From contig JAYWHR010000047.1 of NCBI GenBank assembly GCA_043777675.1, forward strand, positions 124,001-188,000: a stretch of 64,000 nucleotides of DNA. Direction: 5' to 3'. Shown here piece after piece: positions 1-8,863 of this stretch. The translations under genes were made by a program, and so were the position numbers. Source of the stretch: JANMDU01 sp043777675 (GTDB lineage: Bacteria > Pseudomonadota > Gammaproteobacteria > Burkholderiales > Burkholderiaceae_C). The notes under the pieces were generated by a model that saw only the letters and a list, made by a program, of their open reading frames with translations, did no database searches and was not told where the DNA came from. The stretch's first letter is position 1, and every line of letters begins with the position of its first letter.

Positions 1-667
1 CTATACGAAGGGCATCATTGAGCGATTGCAAGCCTTCGAGCAGCTGCTCATCCATCATCCCCGTTGGCAAGGTGAAGTACGCTTTATTCAAATAGCCGCG
101 CCAAGCCGTCAAGGCTTGAAAGAGTACACTGATTTTCAACTAAACGTCTATCAAGAAGTCGCGCGTATTAATGCGTCTTTTGAATCACTGGGCGATCCGC
201 CGGTTGTGCTTTTAGACGCCCAATACGATCAACACGAACTAGATCATTTTTATCGCTCAGCGGATGTTTGCGTCGTCACCAGTTTGCATGACGGGATGAA
301 CTTAGTGTGTAAAGAGTTCGTCGCAGCGCGCGACGATGAACAGGGTGTTCTGGTTTTAAGCCAATTTGCGGGCGCTTCACACGAACTCGTTGACGCGTTG
401 ATTGTCAATCCTTATCACATCACCCAAGTTGCCAAATCATTGCATCAAGCGCTCACCATGCCTCACAGTGAGCAGCAGCAGCGAATGCTTGCGCTCAGGC
501 GCACCGTTAAAAGTGCAAATGTTTATCGATGGGCAGGCACAATTTTGGCGGATGTCGCAACACTTCGTTCGTCCATACCTGCGCGCATGAGCAGCCAGTG
601 GCGCGAGCCTCTATCTTCCGGATTGTCGACTAACGCATCCACTTATAAGGTTCTTCAAAGAGCGTGA
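1..667 (+). CDS. otsA: Trehalose-6-phosphate synthase, C-terminal part (cut by window start)
   Basis: This is the C-terminal part of a GT20 enzyme that joins UDP-glucose and glucose-6-phosphate to trehalose-6-phosphate in the cytoplasm. The reading frame is open from base 2 (YTKGIIERL, the end of the usual 'SKG-L-ER' segment), so the start lies before the window. The stretch SLHDGMNLVCKEF (about bases 280-320) is the GT20 signature that binds the nucleotide sugar. About 221 residues are visible of a family length near 450-480. The tail after the conserved core (from about base 570) is unconserved. The stop overlaps the start of otsB by four bases, so the two are translationally coupled. Identification is firm. 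Confidence 0.93.
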   Translation, partial: YTKGIIERLQAFEQLLIHHPRWQGEVRFIQIAAPSRQGLKEYTDFQLNVYQEVARINASFESLGDPPVVLLDAQYDQHELDHFYRSADVCVVTSLHDGMNLVCKEFVAARDDEQGVLVLSQFAGASHELVDALIVNPYHITQVAKSLHQALTMPHSEQQQRMLALRRTVKSANVYRWAGTILADVATLRSSIPARMSSQWREPLSSGLSTNASTYKVLQRA

Positions 668-1419
668 CGCCTGGTCTTTTTTCCCCTTACGGATTGCATT
701 CGATGCGACGACTGTCTGCTATGCCGTCATTGCTCGCCTTTGATCTTGACGGCACTTTGGCACCGCTGGTGCCGTTGCCTGCAAACGCTAAAGTGCCGGC
801 TCATACCGCTGCGTATCTCAAAGCGCTATCCCGCGTCTGGCCACTCAGCGTCATTACGGGTCGTGCCATCAACGACGCGAAAGATAGATTGGGCTTTACG
901 CCACAATACCTCCTTGGTAACCATGGCGCTGAGCGCGAATATGTTCCTGCGTCTGCTGCAATGATCACTCGACTTAACCGCTGCCGTGAGCATTTTCAAC
1001 GGCACAAAGCGGCAATGCAGGCGCGCTGGATCGTCTTGGAAGACAAGGGCCTCTCGCTGGCGCTGCACTACTCCCTTTGTCCCAATGTGCCCTTGGTCAG
1101 GACTTGGCTAGATAGGTTGATTGAACCCGTCAACCAAGAAATCTGCACAAGCCATGGACACAACGTCATGAATATCACGCCGATTGATGCACCTGACAAG
1201 GGCGATGGATTGCTGGACATCATGCATGACTGCCGCGCTTCGCATGCTTTGGTGATGGGAGACGACGTCAACGATGAGGTGGCATTTGAGAAAGCACCCG
1301 TAGGATCCGTCACTGTGCGAATTAGCTCAAGCCAGGAGCCGACTCAGGCAAAGTTCAGGCTGTCGACGCAATCACAAGTTGACCGCGTACTGACGACTTT
1401 GCTAGCACTGCGGCGTTGA
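664..1419 (+). CDS. otsB: Trehalose-6-phosphate phosphatase
   Basis: HAD-superfamily phosphatase that removes phosphate from trehalose-6-phosphate, finishing the OtsAB pathway. The nucleophile motif DLDGT is at residues 27-31 and the C-terminal HAD motif GDDVND is near residue 200; length (251 aa) is normal for OtsB. The GTG start at 664 overlaps the otsA stop as GTGA; ATG codons at 703 and 721 are alternatives, the latter leaving only seven residues before the catalytic motif. Trehalose is an osmo- and desiccation protectant, in line with the glucan synthase further along. Downstream it faces the minus-strand methyltransferase gene convergently. Confidence 0.92.
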   Translation: MTPGLFSPYGLHSMRRLSAMPSLLAFDLDGTLAPLVPLPANAKVPAHTAAYLKALSRVWPLSVITGRAINDAKDRLGFTPQYLLGNHGAEREYVPASAAMITRLNRCREHFQRHKAAMQARWIVLEDKGLSLALHYSLCPNVPLVRTWLDRLIEPVNQEICTSHGHNVMNITPIDAPDKGDGLLDIMHDCRASHALVMGDDVNDEVAFEKAPVGSVTVRISSSQEPTQAKFRLSTQSQVDRVLTTLLALRR

Positions 1420-1445
1420 ACGCAGTGTAGGGCGGAAAAAGCAGG

Positions 1446-2057
1446 CTACGCAAATCCTTCACGCTGCGCAACAGAACGTTCATCACGACACCACACCTCC
1501 AGCCGCATGTCAGGCTCTATCACTTGGCATACCTGAGTCAGTTCAGTTGTTCTTAACATCCGCTGCAACAAACGTTGATGTACTTCATCGCCACTGAACG
1601 CGCAACCTTTAATGATCCTGCGCCAATGGCAAACGACAACCGTACCACCCGGGCGCAGAGATGAGCTGATTCGGTCTGCAAGTCCGTCCAAATCTTCAGC
1701 GTTCAAGTAAAACCCAAATTCACTACAAACAATCAAATCAAAGGTTTGTGCAGGCCATTGCTGTGGCACCCAATGTTGTCTCACCCGCACATTTGACACA
1801 TCTGCCAATCTTGAGGTAGCAAGCGCAACAGCCTCTGAGGAACCGTCCGACACCATCAAATAATCACAGCGGGATGCCAATGCAACTGACAATTCCCCAT
1901 TGGCGCAGCCCGGCTCGTAGCCATGCGCATAGCGCAGCTGAGGCAGGCAAGCCAATGTGAGAGCGCGTTTGCGCAATTCATACCAGCGTGAACGGAATTG
2001 CCAAGGATCGACGTCGCGCAAGAAAAGCGAATCAAAGTGCTCAGCGGTGTGTTGCAT
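1446..2057 (-). CDS. NodS-like SAM-dependent methyltransferase
   Basis: About 203 residues of a class I Rossmann methyltransferase. The SAM-binding motif I is EPGCANGE (residues 48-55), and the N-terminal part with DPW-FR--WYE--K (residues 18-30) is typical of the NodS family, which N-methylates a deacetylated glucosamine in Nod factor synthesis. I chose the ATG at 2057, which overlaps the end of the upstream deacetylase gene by 17 bases; an ATG at 2096 would add 13 residues of poor conservation. It is the last gene of the minus-strand block with PIG-L deacetylase, acyl-CoA dehydrogenase and GT2. The methyl acceptor is unknown; an amine freed by the deacetylase is an inference. Confidence 0.8.
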   Translation of the reverse strand: MQHTAEHFDSLFLRDVDPWQFRSRWYELRKRALTLACLPQLRYAHGYEPGCANGELSVALASRCDYLMVSDGSSEAVALATSRLADVSNVRVRQHWVPQQWPAQTFDLIVCSEFGFYLNAEDLDGLADRISSSLRPGGTVVVCHWRRIIKGCAFSGDEVHQRLLQRMLRTTELTQVCQVIEPDMRLEVWCRDERSVAQREGFA

Positions 2058-2832
2058 GCGCGAGCTCGGCAGGAAAGAAAAAATACTCGCAATCACGCTG
2101 CGCTCTGGCCAAGATCATCTGACCGAGCACCGCGCCATCAGTGCGCATATGCGAATCCAATTGGCTGACGTGCGCCGCTAGTGCCGCCTGCTTGCGTTCA
2201 AATGCAGCTCTTGGCAGTGGCAACCGATAAAGATGATTCCACGGTACACACCTATCACGCGGGATGGCCCAGTGCCACATCCACACTGGCGCTTCAATCA
2301 AGTGGCAACCTAAAGCACAACACGCCAAAGAAGCGGCCAATGCAGTGGCTTCATGATCGGGATGTCCGTCAAACCGCCAAGTGGTCAAGACCCAGTCAGA
2401 TGGACGCAGCAACGTTTGCAATTGCTTGGCAAGGTATTCAATGTGCTGCCCTACAGCGCCATCGGGCAGAGCTAGCCGCTTGACGGCAGCGCTCGTTACA
2501 CCAAGCTGAACTAACCCCGTCACACTTTCACTGCGACGTACTGCTGCCAGCGTTTTCGGATTCCACAAAGAAGAACCGGGGTGGCTGGCCTCGCCGTCAG
2601 TCACTGCAATCACCAACACCTCGCCGCCTCGTTCACAGGCAATAGCGACTAAACCACCACAGGCCAACACTTCATCGTCAGGATGTGGGGCAATGACCAC
2701 AAGGCGTTCGCCTCGTGGCATCCAATCATGCATCGCGCGGGTGCTAATCACGTCCGACGCAAGCCAGCCTTGCCATGCCAGCTCCGAAGTACCTTCACCT
2801 TCTATGCTTCGCTTGTACTCTAAAGAGACCAT
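2041..2832 (-). CDS. PIG-L family N-deacetylase
   Basis: A 263-residue LmbE/PIG-L zinc hydrolase. The metal-binding motif PHPDDE is at about residues 49-54 and a second histidine motif HPDH at about 157-160. Characterised members remove acetyl groups from GlcNAc conjugates (GlcNAc-PI, mycothiol and bacillithiol precursors). The ATG at 2832 overlaps the end of the acyl-CoA dehydrogenase gene by 13 bases and gives the usual length; the frame is open further upstream to 2952 but that part has no family-like sequence. Neighbours suggest it acts on a product of the adjacent GT2 before methylation by the NodS-like enzyme. The substrate is not known. Confidence 0.85.
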   Translation of the reverse strand: MVSLEYKRSIEGEGTSELAWQGWLASDVISTRAMHDWMPRGERLVVIAPHPDDEVLACGGLVAIACERGGEVLVIAVTDGEASHPGSSLWNPKTLAAVRRSESVTGLVQLGVTSAAVKRLALPDGAVGQHIEYLAKQLQTLLRPSDWVLTTWRFDGHPDHEATALAASLACCALGCHLIEAPVWMWHWAIPRDRCVPWNHLYRLPLPRAAFERKQAALAAHVSQLDSHMRTDGAVLGQMILARAQRDCEYFFFPAELAHATHR

Positions 2833-3779
2833 GGCTGGCTTTCCATGGGAATCACCTTCTCTGCCAGCGAGGCAAAGTCGCGCTCGGCATGACTTTGCCG
2901 AATAAATACCGGCAAATCGGCCGCCATGCGCGCGAAATACCCATTGCGACAAAAAGCTGAGGCACCCAAAGCTCTTCCAACCTCATCGAGCACAATTTCC
3001 GCGCAACGCTCAGCAGCTAAACGGCAGCGCAATGCCACAGCACTGGCGTCCGCCAGCGGGTAGTCGTCAATCCATTGCGCCGCATCTTGCAACAGTGCCG
3101 CCGTGCCGCTGAGAGCAACATGCACCTTACCCAGCGCAGCCAGCCGATACGGGCCACGCTGCACAGGCATCGTATCGATCAGCGTTTGCCGCAAAACGTT
3201 TGCCAAACCTACCGTACCGCCGTACCAACAAGCGGCAACGCCTGCACCACCTTGCCAAAAGCCTGGGCGAGATAAATAATCCCCTTTGTCGCCCACACGA
3301 TACGCCAACGCTTGCGTAAAAGTAACGTCAACGCTGGCGCTTCCCACCATGCCAACTGCCTGCCACGCCAAAGCGGAAACCTCAACACTGGGTTGATGCA
3401 TTGCAACACGCACCAAATACGGCCCTTGCCCGTCAGCGAGCCATGCCGTGAGAAGTCCGTGGCTCAGCGTTTGAGCGCCAGAGCACCAGCATTTTGTGCC
3501 ATTCAGCAGCACAAATGCGCCAGCGCCAGCCGCTGGTGTTAGCGTAACGCGTGTGTTAGCAGACTCAGCTGCCCATACGCCCCAGCTATCCCCAGCCGCT
3601 GAAACAGACGCACTAGAAGGCTCTGCAAATTCAGCCAGTATGGCTAATGCATCGGTATGACCTTCATAAAGCTTGGCCAAAGACAGACTGTGCTGACCCA
3701 CTTGCGCCAGCGCCTGCCAGCGCTTGAGCGTCGCACCTGAACCGGGTACAGGCAAAGGATCCAGCTGAAACGACAACAA
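2820..3779 (-). CDS. Acyl-CoA dehydrogenase-like protein, 5' end interrupted by a stop codon
   Basis: Protein of the acyl-CoA dehydrogenase flavoprotein fold, 319 residues from the first available start, a TTG at 3779. A central beta-domain segment (LNGTKCWCSGAQ, about residues 92-103) and an alpha-helical C-terminal half are visible, but it is shorter than the usual ~380 residues. The natural start seems to be the ATG at 3875, overlapping the glycosyltransferase stop as ATGA; in that frame codon 5 is TAG (3863-3861), after which 27 sense codons lead into the TTG at 3779. So the gene is either truncated, rescued by reinitiation, or damaged. In this conserved type of block the enzyme may oxidise a carrier-bound acyl or sugar-lipid substrate; that is inference. 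Confidence 0.7.
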   Translation of the reverse strand: MLSFQLDPLPVPGSGATLKRWQALAQVGQHSLSLAKLYEGHTDALAILAEFAEPSSASVSAAGDSWGVWAAESANTRVTLTPAAGAGAFVLLNGTKCWCSGAQTLSHGLLTAWLADGQGPYLVRVAMHQPSVEVSALAWQAVGMVGSASVDVTFTQALAYRVGDKGDYLSRPGFWQGGAGVAACWYGGTVGLANVLRQTLIDTMPVQRGPYRLAALGKVHVALSGTAALLQDAAQWIDDYPLADASAVALRCRLAAERCAEIVLDEVGRALGASAFCRNGYFARMAADLPVFIRQSHAERDFASLAEKVIPMESQPWSL

Positions 3780-3871
3780 CTCGTCTAATTGTTCACTTGT
3801 ATTTTTAATGGGGTTTAGATGCGCTAAAGCAGCCGTTAAATCAAATGCAGCGTTGCGCCCCTATGCCATGT

Positions 3872-4558
3872 TCATGCGCCCGCCTCTTGCATGACGGATT
3901 GCTGGCTTTCGCGTTCAACCCGTGCAAGGGTTTCTCCAAAGCCACCCGGCGCGCGGTAAACACGCCTAGCACTGGTAAAAACGCGTGGGGCGGCAGACCA
4001 TGCAATGGTTGAGCCAATGGCTTGCAAAGCACGTACGAGAGCGACATCTTCACTGCTTTGAATTGGCTGAAATCCACCAGAGCGGAAGTAGGCTCGTGAA
4101 CTGACGCCTAGATTTGCGCCGTGTACATGACTGTGTCCATCGGCATCGTTGTAACTGGCGTCATAGTGCTTGCGCATGCTATCGCCGTAGCTGCCCCAAT
4201 CGCGTACGGCGACCGTTCCGCAAACCACATCGCAACGCTGGCTAAGCTGCGCTGAGATCCAGTCAGGTGCGACCGCTGAATCTGCGTCAGTAAATGCCAG
4301 CCAGCGTGCACCAGCTGCTATAGCCAATTCAGCCCCCGCTGCTCGTGCAGCCCCGACGTTGCATGCATTGACTATGATGGTCGTTGCACCTGCATTCTCC
4401 GCAATATGGCGGCTCTTGTCAGTACAGGCATCGAGAACCACCACCACCATGGTCTGTTCTCCCCCCAAATGCGGATCACGAGCGGCAACGCGAAGCGCGG
4501 CCAAGCAGGAAAAAAGTTGCTCTTCTTCATTATGTGCGGGCACGATTGCAGCGATCAA
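3872..4558 (-). CDS. Family 2 glycosyltransferase
   Basis: 228-residue GT-A fold glycosyltransferase without membrane segments. The nucleotide-sugar entry motif PAHNEEE is at residues 7-13 and the DAD metal motif at 91-93; an acidic segment SSED near 165 fits the catalytic base region. The start is a TTG at 4558, supported by GGGAG seven bases upstream; no ATG fits. It is the first gene of the minus-strand block and is followed by the dehydrogenase-like gene through an ATGA overlap. Donor and acceptor cannot be read from the sequence. Confidence 0.82.
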   Translation of the reverse strand: MIAAIVPAHNEEEQLFSCLAALRVAARDPHLGGEQTMVVVVLDACTDKSRHIAENAGATTIIVNACNVGAARAAGAELAIAAGARWLAFTDADSAVAPDWISAQLSQRCDVVCGTVAVRDWGSYGDSMRKHYDASYNDADGHSHVHGANLGVSSRAYFRSGGFQPIQSSEDVALVRALQAIGSTIAWSAAPRVFTSARRVYRAPGGFGETLARVERESQQSVMQEAGA

Positions 4559-4742
4559 AATTATCTCCCAGTTGCACTCAATACAACATTTCAGAATTTA
4601 TAGATAAGCCTATTGCCTGATAAGCATATTTGAACGAGAAGAAACAACTGTCAGAGCACGCCGCAACCTGCTGTAGGCCAATGGTCAATGAGATCTATGT
4701 CGCATGCTGAACATGTTTCATGTGTGGGTGTATAGCAACAGA
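4559..4742. other. Intergenic region upstream of the amino-sugar block
   Basis: 184 bases between the end of the GGDEF-EAL gene and the TTG start of the GT2 gene. It should hold the promoter of the four-gene minus-strand block; apart from the GGGAG ribosome site next to the start I see no clear operator or terminator. Confidence 0.5.
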
Positions 4743-7235
4743 TCAGCTACTCAACTTTCCACGCATAAACACTTCCAATTGATCAATCGGCAAAGGCTTG
4801 CAGAATAGATAGCCTTGGTAGCAATGACAGCCATGACTAGCAAAAAAATCACGTTGCTCAATCGTTTCGACGCCCTCGGCAATAACATCCAAGCCTAAGC
4901 TTTGTGCTAAGCCGATGATGGTACGAGCTATCGCAGCATCATTGGCATCTATCAGCACATCTTTGACAAAGCTTCGGTCAATTTTCAGTTGATCAATCGG
5001 CAGGTGTTTGAGGTACGACAACGCAGAATACCCAATGCCGAAATCATCTATCGATAAGCTGACGCCAGCAGCCTTGAGCAATGCCATTTTTTCAATACAT
5101 GCATCCATTCCCGTTGCCAACAGGGTTTCAGTCAACTCCAGCTTTAAGCGGCGTGGCTCTATATTCGAAGTGTGAATGGCGTGCATGACCCACTCCACAA
5201 ATTCTGGGTGTGTAAATTGTCGGATACTGACATTGACTGCAATGCTCAGCGAGGCTGTCTCCGGTCGCTTTGCCCATGTAGCCAATTGATGACATGCCGT
5301 CTCAAGCGCCCACTCTCCAAGCGAAACGATGAGGCCACTTGCTTCAGCATGCCCAATAAACTCATCTGGCATGACCATGCCACGCACCGGATGTTGCCAG
5401 CGCAATAGTGCTTCTACGCCGACCATCACACCCGCTGAACCGACTTGCGGTTGATAGTAAAGTAAGAATTCTTGATCACGTAAACCGTTGCGCAAGTCCA
5501 CGCTCAAAGTAGCCTGACTTGTAGCGTGTGACTGCATACCCGGATCAAAAAAACAAACGCCATCACGCCCGGATGCCTTGGCTTGGTACATCGCCAGATC
5601 TGCTTGCTTGAGCAGATCTTCGATGCTGCCATCATGCTGATTAAACGCAGTGATGCCGATACTACAGGTGCAATGGTGGGCGTATCCTGCTAAGTCATAG
5701 GGCTCACTCAGTGCTATCCTGATGGCCTCACCGACTTGGCGCGCCGTAGCTATGGCCGCAGCAGGTTGATCTCCAAGGTTGGTCAGCATCACAACAAATT
5801 CGTCACCGCCCAGCCGCGCCACTGTGTCGCCGCGCCGCACGCATACCAATAGACGCATGGCAACTTTTTTGAGCAACAAGTCGCCTTTGGAGTGCCCCTT
5901 GGTATCGTTGAGTAATTTGAAATAATCTAAGTCAATAAACATCAAGGCACTCATTTGGATATGAGTACTGTCTTGACTCAGCGTATATCGAAGGCGGCTG
6001 AGTAGCAATTGACGGTTAGGCAGTTGCGTGAGCGCATCGTAAAAAGCCAAGTGTTCAATTTCATCAGCTTCGGCCTTGCGATCCGTGATGTCTCTGCCAA
6101 CAGCAATCCAATGCGTCAGCCCTCTGCCTAGGGAGTCAACCGGTGTAATTTCAAGTTCCAACAAAAACCGCTGACCGTTCTTTCGGTAAGTAATCAATTC
6201 GGCGTGTACAGCCTTCGCATCCGTAATGGCGTGACGAATGCGCTTGAGTTCGTCATGCTGTGTCAGTGGCCCTAACAATAAGCGTGGTGACTGCCCCAAT
6301 ATTTCGCTTCGCTGATAGCCGGTATTGCGTTCGAAGGCGTCATTGACAAAAACGATGCACAATGACGGCGCATCAGTTGTACCTGCTTTTGCAATCAAGA
6401 CAATGTCGTTCATGCGAGAGATACAGGTTTGCAGCAAAGACAAATGTTGCTGCAAATACCGACGACGGCTGACATCACGCAAATACAGCGCAAGCCCGTC
6501 AGTAAACGGATGCGCCCGCAACTCTAGCCACGCCCCTAGGCGTAAGGCGAACACCTCAAAAATTACCACCTTCTCCCCCGATAAGGCCTCCATGATTTCA
6601 TCGCGCAATCTAGCCTCTGCGTCTGTATTCTCAGCTTCAAGTGCAAGCCATAGCGTTTGGCCCAACAATTGTGAATCCGTGCTACGGAGTAATTGCTGGC
6701 AAAAAGGATTAACAAAGGTGAGGCGACCCTCATGATCCAGCGTGGCAAATGCTTCGCTGATACTGGCTAACGTTGCCCCTAATCTCATCGTCACTGCCAA
6801 CGAGTTTTGCTGCGCGACCACCTCCCTAGTCACGTCTTGCAACACCCCACGCATACGTACCACGGCACCGCTGACGTCGCATTCGGTGAAACCTGCAAGC
6901 CTCACCCAGCGATGGTTTCCTTGTGCCGTCGCTAGCTGCCCCTTTTCATCGAAAGATATTTGCGATGTTAAGCAAGTATCAAGGGCGTAGGCCAAGTGCA
7001 AATGTGTCTCTGGAGTCATCAAAGCAATGACTGATTTCAGATTCGGGGCCGACCCCATCGGTAAACCTAATACAGCAGCTACTGGCCCATCCCAATAGGT
7101 TTGCCAGTCGAATACTGACACCTCCCATGTACAAGCTCCTGTTAGATCAAACATCAGGGACTGCAACGCGCTTGTTTGTCGCTGCTGTGAATTCAGCGAC
7201 GAAGTCAGATTGGTCAGATGAGAAGAGGGGTACAT
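4743..7235 (-). CDS. PAS-GGDEF-EAL cyclic-di-GMP signalling protein
   Basis: 830-residue cytoplasmic protein without obvious membrane segments. Order: PAS-like regions at roughly 30-140, 145-265 and 280-395, GGDEF at roughly 410-565, EAL at roughly 580-825. The active site GGDEF is intact and is preceded five residues upstream by RRGD, an allosteric I-site. The EAL half keeps EALLRW, the NVS metal asparagine, the LTET glutamate, the DDFG pair and the AEGVET loop, so phosphodiesterase activity is likely as well. The first possible start is a TTG at 7244; the ATG at 7235 is preferred. It is divergent from the exopolysaccharide operon and shares its 185-base upstream region and palindrome, suggesting a role in switching polysaccharide production. 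Confidence 0.93.
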   Translation of the reverse strand: MYPSSHLTNLTSSLNSQQRQTSALQSLMFDLTGACTWEVSVFDWQTYWDGPVAAVLGLPMGSAPNLKSVIALMTPETHLHLAYALDTCLTSQISFDEKGQLATAQGNHRWVRLAGFTECDVSGAVVRMRGVLQDVTREVVAQQNSLAVTMRLGATLASISEAFATLDHEGRLTFVNPFCQQLLRSTDSQLLGQTLWLALEAENTDAEARLRDEIMEALSGEKVVIFEVFALRLGAWLELRAHPFTDGLALYLRDVSRRRYLQQHLSLLQTCISRMNDIVLIAKAGTTDAPSLCIVFVNDAFERNTGYQRSEILGQSPRLLLGPLTQHDELKRIRHAITDAKAVHAELITYRKNGQRFLLELEITPVDSLGRGLTHWIAVGRDITDRKAEADEIEHLAFYDALTQLPNRQLLLSRLRYTLSQDSTHIQMSALMFIDLDYFKLLNDTKGHSKGDLLLKKVAMRLLVCVRRGDTVARLGGDEFVVMLTNLGDQPAAAIATARQVGEAIRIALSEPYDLAGYAHHCTCSIGITAFNQHDGSIEDLLKQADLAMYQAKASGRDGVCFFDPGMQSHATSQATLSVDLRNGLRDQEFLLYYQPQVGSAGVMVGVEALLRWQHPVRGMVMPDEFIGHAEASGLIVSLGEWALETACHQLATWAKRPETASLSIAVNVSIRQFTHPEFVEWVMHAIHTSNIEPRRLKLELTETLLATGMDACIEKMALLKAAGVSLSIDDFGIGYSALSYLKHLPIDQLKIDRSFVKDVLIDANDAAIARTIIGLAQSLGLDVIAEGVETIEQRDFFASHGCHCYQGYLFCKPLPIDQLEVFMRGKLSS

Positions 7236-7303
7236 GTAGGACAAAGTGCTGTGCTGAATAAATGAATGCTTATCGGTTAGTTTAAAGAGAGAATATAGAA
7301 AGC

Positions 7304-7321
7304 TGTGTTCGGTAGCGCACA
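7304..7321. promoter_or_regulatory. Palindromic operator candidate (TGTTCG-type)
   Basis: TGTGTTCGGTAGCGCACA. The inner 16 bases (7306-7321) fit TGTKCGNTANCGMACA exactly. It lies about 70 bases before the GGDEF-EAL start and about 110 before the RRM-like gene. Copies of the same pattern lie before a Crp/Fnr gene (15614) and the CDF gene (26371). The half-site TGT-CG suits a Crp/Fnr-type regulator; the protein that binds is inferred. Confidence 0.55.
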
Positions 7322-7429
7322 GATGGCGTTGTTTAGGTCACTGAAACTCACGTTTTGTCGTTTGGTACTTCATCAAATTGCTTTTGCGAACACCTTCTTA
7401 ACGAATCAACAAAACTTGGAATTCCGAAC

Positions 7430-7711
7430 ATGAATCATCCGCTCGAAAAATTAAAAAATTGTACAGAGATTGCCCATTTGCGAACTACTTTACGCTCAAT
7501 TTGCGATCAATATGGCAGCATTTCTCAATTGGACATTCTTTCAGCTTTCCAAGCTGGCAAACACCAAGCCTTGTGTTTTCTGAGAATGAATTCCGTGGAA
7601 GAGGAAAACCATTTAATGGCTGCTTTAGGTGTTGGCCGCTTTGCAGGTAATTTAGTCGTGGTGGTAGATATGCCAAATACATCGACACACTCTTTTGTTG
7701 CTACAAGCTGA
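7430..7711 (+). CDS. Small RRM-like conserved protein
   Basis: 93 residues from the ATG at 7430 (the frame is open from 7355, but the extra 25 residues look non-coding). The pattern of a short helix (HLRTTLRSICDQYG), two strands around SISQLDIL and QALCFLRM, a second helix (EEENHLMAAL) and a last strand (NLVVVVDM) is that of an RNA-recognition-motif-like fold. It lies 10 bases before wecB and is probably the first gene of the polysaccharide operon. I recall similar small proteins annotated as RNA-binding in Burkholderiales, but the role here is unknown. Confidence 0.6.
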   Translation: MNHPLEKLKNCTEIAHLRTTLRSICDQYGSISQLDILSAFQAGKHQALCFLRMNSVEEENHLMAALGVGRFAGNLVVVVDMPNTSTHSFVATS

Positions 7712-7721
7712 GTGAATCACC

Positions 7722-8843
7722 ATGCGTAAAATTCTCATCATCTCTGGCACTCGACCAGAAATTGTTAAATTAGCACCTTTGTACCACGCACTACGCGATG
7801 TAGGCTGGACGCAAGTCAGCTGGCTGCATACGGGCCAGCATGGCGAAATGGCCAGCCAGATATTGGCTTGCTTTGATGTGGTGCCAGATATCTCATTGAT
7901 ACGCGAGGGAAGCAGTCTAGGCGATTTCAGCGCGGGCTGCCGCCAACAATTGGAAGAGGTACTAGTCGCGCAGCATTGGGATTTGATTATTGTGCAAGGC
8001 GATACTGAGAGTGCCTTCCAAGGCTCTTTAGCAGCGTTCTATAACGGTATTGCGCTAGCGCATGTGGAAGCTGGGCTACGAACCTACAACTTAAACCGCC
8101 CCTTTCCAGAGGAGGGACTACGACAAATGATTTCTAGGGTGGCGCAATTTCACTTCCCACCAACCCGCAGATCACAGCTTGCGCTGCACGCAGAGGGCAT
8201 TGCGGTAGATCTAGTCCACATGACGGGGAACACTGTGGTCGATGCCCAGCAGTGGACTTGTAAGCGGCACGGCATCAAACGCAGTACCAGTGGACGTGGG
8301 CATTTATTGGTCACTGTACATCGGCGCGAAAACTGGGGGCACGATCTGGGCGAAATCTGTCATGCAATTTCTGATTTAGCCAAAGACATGCCGCAGTTGC
8401 AAGTGCTTTTCCCGGTTCATCTGAATCCAGTGGTGAAAGGGCCCGTTCACGATATTTTGGGCGCTGTAAGCAACGTGCGACTGTGCCCTCCATTGGACTA
8501 TACCCAGATGCAACAAGCGCTTGCTGATGCGTGGATTGTGCTAACGGACTCCGGCGGCCTTCAGGAAGAAGCCCCCACATTTGGTGTGCCTGTGCTGGTG
8601 CTACGCGAGGAAACCGAGCGTCCTGAAGCGGTTGAGGCAGGCTGCGCGATATTGATTGGCGCAAGTCGCACTTCCATCGTGACCGAGACCACGCGGTTGA
8701 TGATGGATGAGAAGGCCTACCAGCGCATGTCGCAAGCAGGCAATCCATTTGGCGATGGCACAGCATCTCGGCAAATCGTCGATATTTTGGCCAAAAAATT
8801 TGCCGCCGTCCCTGCACCACGACACCTTGCGATGGCTGCATAA
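7722..8843 (+). CDS. wecB: UDP-N-acetylglucosamine 2-epimerase (non-hydrolysing)
   Basis: 373 residues, normal length for the family. It interconverts UDP-GlcNAc and UDP-ManNAc in the cytoplasm. The N-terminal SGTRPEIVKLAPL segment (residues 8-20), HVEAGLRT (near 120), the HRREN stretch (near 205) and the TDSGGLQEE motif (near 272-280) are all present. No dehydrogenase for ManNAc uronate follows, so UDP-ManNAc itself may be the sugar donor for the next gene. It starts 10 bases after the RRM-like gene and ends 20 bases before the synthase gene. Confidence 0.95.
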   Translation: MRKILIISGTRPEIVKLAPLYHALRDVGWTQVSWLHTGQHGEMASQILACFDVVPDISLIREGSSLGDFSAGCRQQLEEVLVAQHWDLIIVQGDTESAFQGSLAAFYNGIALAHVEAGLRTYNLNRPFPEEGLRQMISRVAQFHFPPTRRSQLALHAEGIAVDLVHMTGNTVVDAQQWTCKRHGIKRSTSGRGHLLVTVHRRENWGHDLGEICHAISDLAKDMPQLQVLFPVHLNPVVKGPVHDILGAVSNVRLCPPLDYTQMQQALADAWIVLTDSGGLQEEAPTFGVPVLVLREETERPEAVEAGCAILIGASRTSIVTETTRLMMDEKAYQRMSQAGNPFGDGTASRQIVDILAKKFAAVPAPRHLAMAA

Positions 8844-8863
8844 ACAAAATTTCTAAGGAATAT

